From NCBI GenBank assembly GCA_002480495.1, contig DLCG01000004.1, positions 62,001 through 126,000 on the forward strand: 64,000 nucleotides of DNA. The letters run 5' to 3'. The first letter of the stretch is position 1. Each line of letters begins with the position of its first letter. Source of the DNA: Rhodobiaceae bacterium UBA7804 (lineage in GTDB: Bacteria > Pseudomonadota > Alphaproteobacteria > Parvibaculales > Parvibaculaceae). Below, piece after piece: positions 62,917 through 64,000 of the stretch. The notes beneath the pieces are model-generated. The model did no database searches. It saw only the letters and a list, made by a program, of their open reading frames with translations, and had not been told where the DNA came from. The position numbers and the translations under genes are program-made.

Positions 62917-63960
62917 ATGAAACTGCCATCGAACTTTTACAAACCTCTCGCGATCGGTGCTCCGGACCCTTACCGGGAACTCCCGGTGCGGCTTGAACGG
63001 ATGATCCATTTTTTCCCCGGTCATAACGAGAAGGTTCGTTCGCGCGTCGGCGACATGATCCCGCAAGTGGATGTACTGCTCGGAAACCTTGAGGACGCCA
63101 TTCCGGCCGACCAGAAGGAAGCCGCACGCAAGGGCGTGATCGAGGTCGGCAAGGCGCATGACTTCGGCTCAACGGGATTCTGGGTGCGGATCAACCCGCT
63201 GAACAGCCCCTGGATGCTCGACGATGTCATGGAGCTGGTGGCAGAGATTGGCGACAAGCTTGACGTCATCATGCTGCCCAAGGTCGAAGGCCCATGGGAC
63301 ATCCATTATCTGGACCAGCTGCTCGCTCAGCTTGAAGCAAGGCACAGCGTAAAGAAGCCGCTCCTCATTCACGCAATCCTCGAGACCGCGCAGGGCGTGA
63401 AGAACGTGGAAGAGATCGCTGCCGCTTCACCGCGCATGCACGGCATGAGCCTGGGGCCAGCGGACCTCGCGGCTTCGCGCAAGATGAAAACGACGCGCGT
63501 CGGCGGCGGACATCCCTTCTACCGTGTGCTCGAAGACCCGAAAGAAGACGGAAGCACGCGCATCGCCGCGCAGCAGGATCTTTGGCACTACACCTTCGCG
63601 AAGATGGTGGATGCCTGCGTTGCCAACGGCATAAGCCCCTTCTACGGCCCCTTTGGCGACATCCAGGATCTCGACGCCTGCGAACAACAGTTCCGCAATG
63701 CCTTCCTTATGGGCTGTGTCGGCGCCTGGTCGCTGCATCCCAACCAGATCGCGATCGCCAAGCGCGTTTTCAGCCCGGATTCCGAGGAGGTCACCTTCGC
63801 TAAGAAGATCCTCGAAGCCATGCCGGACGGCACCGGCGTCGCCATGATCGATGGCAAGATGCAGGACGACGCCACCTGGAAACAGGCCAAGGTGATCGTG
63901 GACCTGGCGAGGAAGGTTGCCGAAAAGGATCCCGACCTCGCCAAGGCCTACGGTTTCTAG
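62917..63960 (+). CDS. mcl: Malyl-CoA / beta-methylmalyl-CoA / citramalyl-CoA lyase (Chloroflexus type)
   Basis: 347 residues. HpcH/HpaI aldolase family. It agrees almost throughout with the Chloroflexus aurantiacus trifunctional lyase as I recall it (NFYKPLAIGAP, GNLEDAIP with Glu59/Asp60, VEGPWDIH, SLGPADLAASR, KTTRVGGGHPFY, DGKMQDDATWKQAKVIVDLA) and has the same length. It differs from the shorter Rhodobacter Mcl1 branch. It would cleave malyl-CoA, methylmalyl-CoA or citramalyl-CoA to glyoxylate or pyruvate plus an acyl-CoA. The matching CoA transferase and hydratase are not in the window. Confidence 0.87.
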   Translation: MKLPSNFYKPLAIGAPDPYRELPVRLERMIHFFPGHNEKVRSRVGDMIPQVDVLLGNLEDAIPADQKEAARKGVIEVGKAHDFGSTGFWVRINPLNSPWMLDDVMELVAEIGDKLDVIMLPKVEGPWDIHYLDQLLAQLEARHSVKKPLLIHAILETAQGVKNVEEIAAASPRMHGMSLGPADLAASRKMKTTRVGGGHPFYRVLEDPKEDGSTRIAAQQDLWHYTFAKMVDACVANGISPFYGPFGDIQDLDACEQQFRNAFLMGCVGAWSLHPNQIAIAKRVFSPDSEEVTFAKKILEAMPDGTGVAMIDGKMQDDATWKQAKVIVDLARKVAEKDPDLAKAYGF

Positions 63961-63967
63961 GGCTTTG

Positions 63968-64000
63968 TCAGGAGAGCGTGGCGAGGGCCTCCGCACGGAA
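63968..64000 (-). CDS. Possible 3' end of a minus-strand gene (truncated by window edge)
   Basis: A stop codon on the minus strand at 63968-63970 follows ten open codons reading FRAEALATLS. The next gene would converge on mcl with a seven-base gap. Too little is present to identify it. Confidence 0.3.
   Translation of the reverse strand, partial: FRAEALATLS

Overview
The window is a GC-rich chromosomal stretch of an alphaproteobacterium. The gene order (pdhA-pdhB-pdhC-lpd, lipA-coq10, cinA-pgpA-ispDF divergent from dusB-ntrB-ntrC-ntrY-ntrX-trkA-dat-hfq-hflX, the fused ispDF, and an E1-beta subunit carrying its own lipoyl domain) is the Rhizobiales/Parvibaculum-type arrangement. A Parvibaculum-like genus is my best inference; no database was searched. 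I see one tRNA (Ser-UGA), no rRNA, no insertion sequence, no integrase and no CRISPR array.

1-29.3 kb is mostly housekeeping: pyruvate dehydrogenase, TerC-like protein, a sulfatase with its formylglycine cysteine, a PAS protein, lipoate synthesis, isoprenoid and phospholipid enzymes, the NtrBC and NtrYX nitrogen/redox two-component systems, Hfq, HflX, MazG, an MFS carrier and an MBL hydrolase. It ends with an erythromycin-esterase-like/phosphoribosyltransferase pair preceded by a perfect FNR/FixK box.

29.3-36.3 kb is an oxygen/stress regulatory island: a small membrane protein and a DUF3775 protein (again behind a FixK-type box), then fixL (haem PAS), fixJ, a single-domain receiver and fixK. 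It is followed by four tandem exported proteins sharing a C-terminal PepSY-like GY(T/S)(D/N)(I/V)E domain. These four have separate ribosome sites, strong terminators after three of them, and EcfG-like promoter motifs.

36.3-49 kb carries a minus-strand housekeeping operon (holB-metG-tatD-MBL) and another (rlpA-dacF-tmk, then an M23 peptidase). Between them lies a complete phosphite-oxidation locus ptxABCDE (ABC transporter, phosphite dehydrogenase with all known catalytic residues, LysR regulator) with a helically phased Pho-box-like array.

49-64 kb is accessory: an MmgE/PrpD protein; an unrecognised operon with a 768-residue exported Gly/Ser-rich protein, divergent from an outer-membrane beta-barrel gene; a DhlA-type haloalkane dehalogenase operon; tRNA-Ser; thioesterase; GST; and two paralogous MFS carriers flanking a gamma-carbonic-anhydrase-like protein, followed by a Chloroflexus-type malyl-CoA/citramalyl-CoA lyase. 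The last block suggests import and CoA-linked use of small organic acids.
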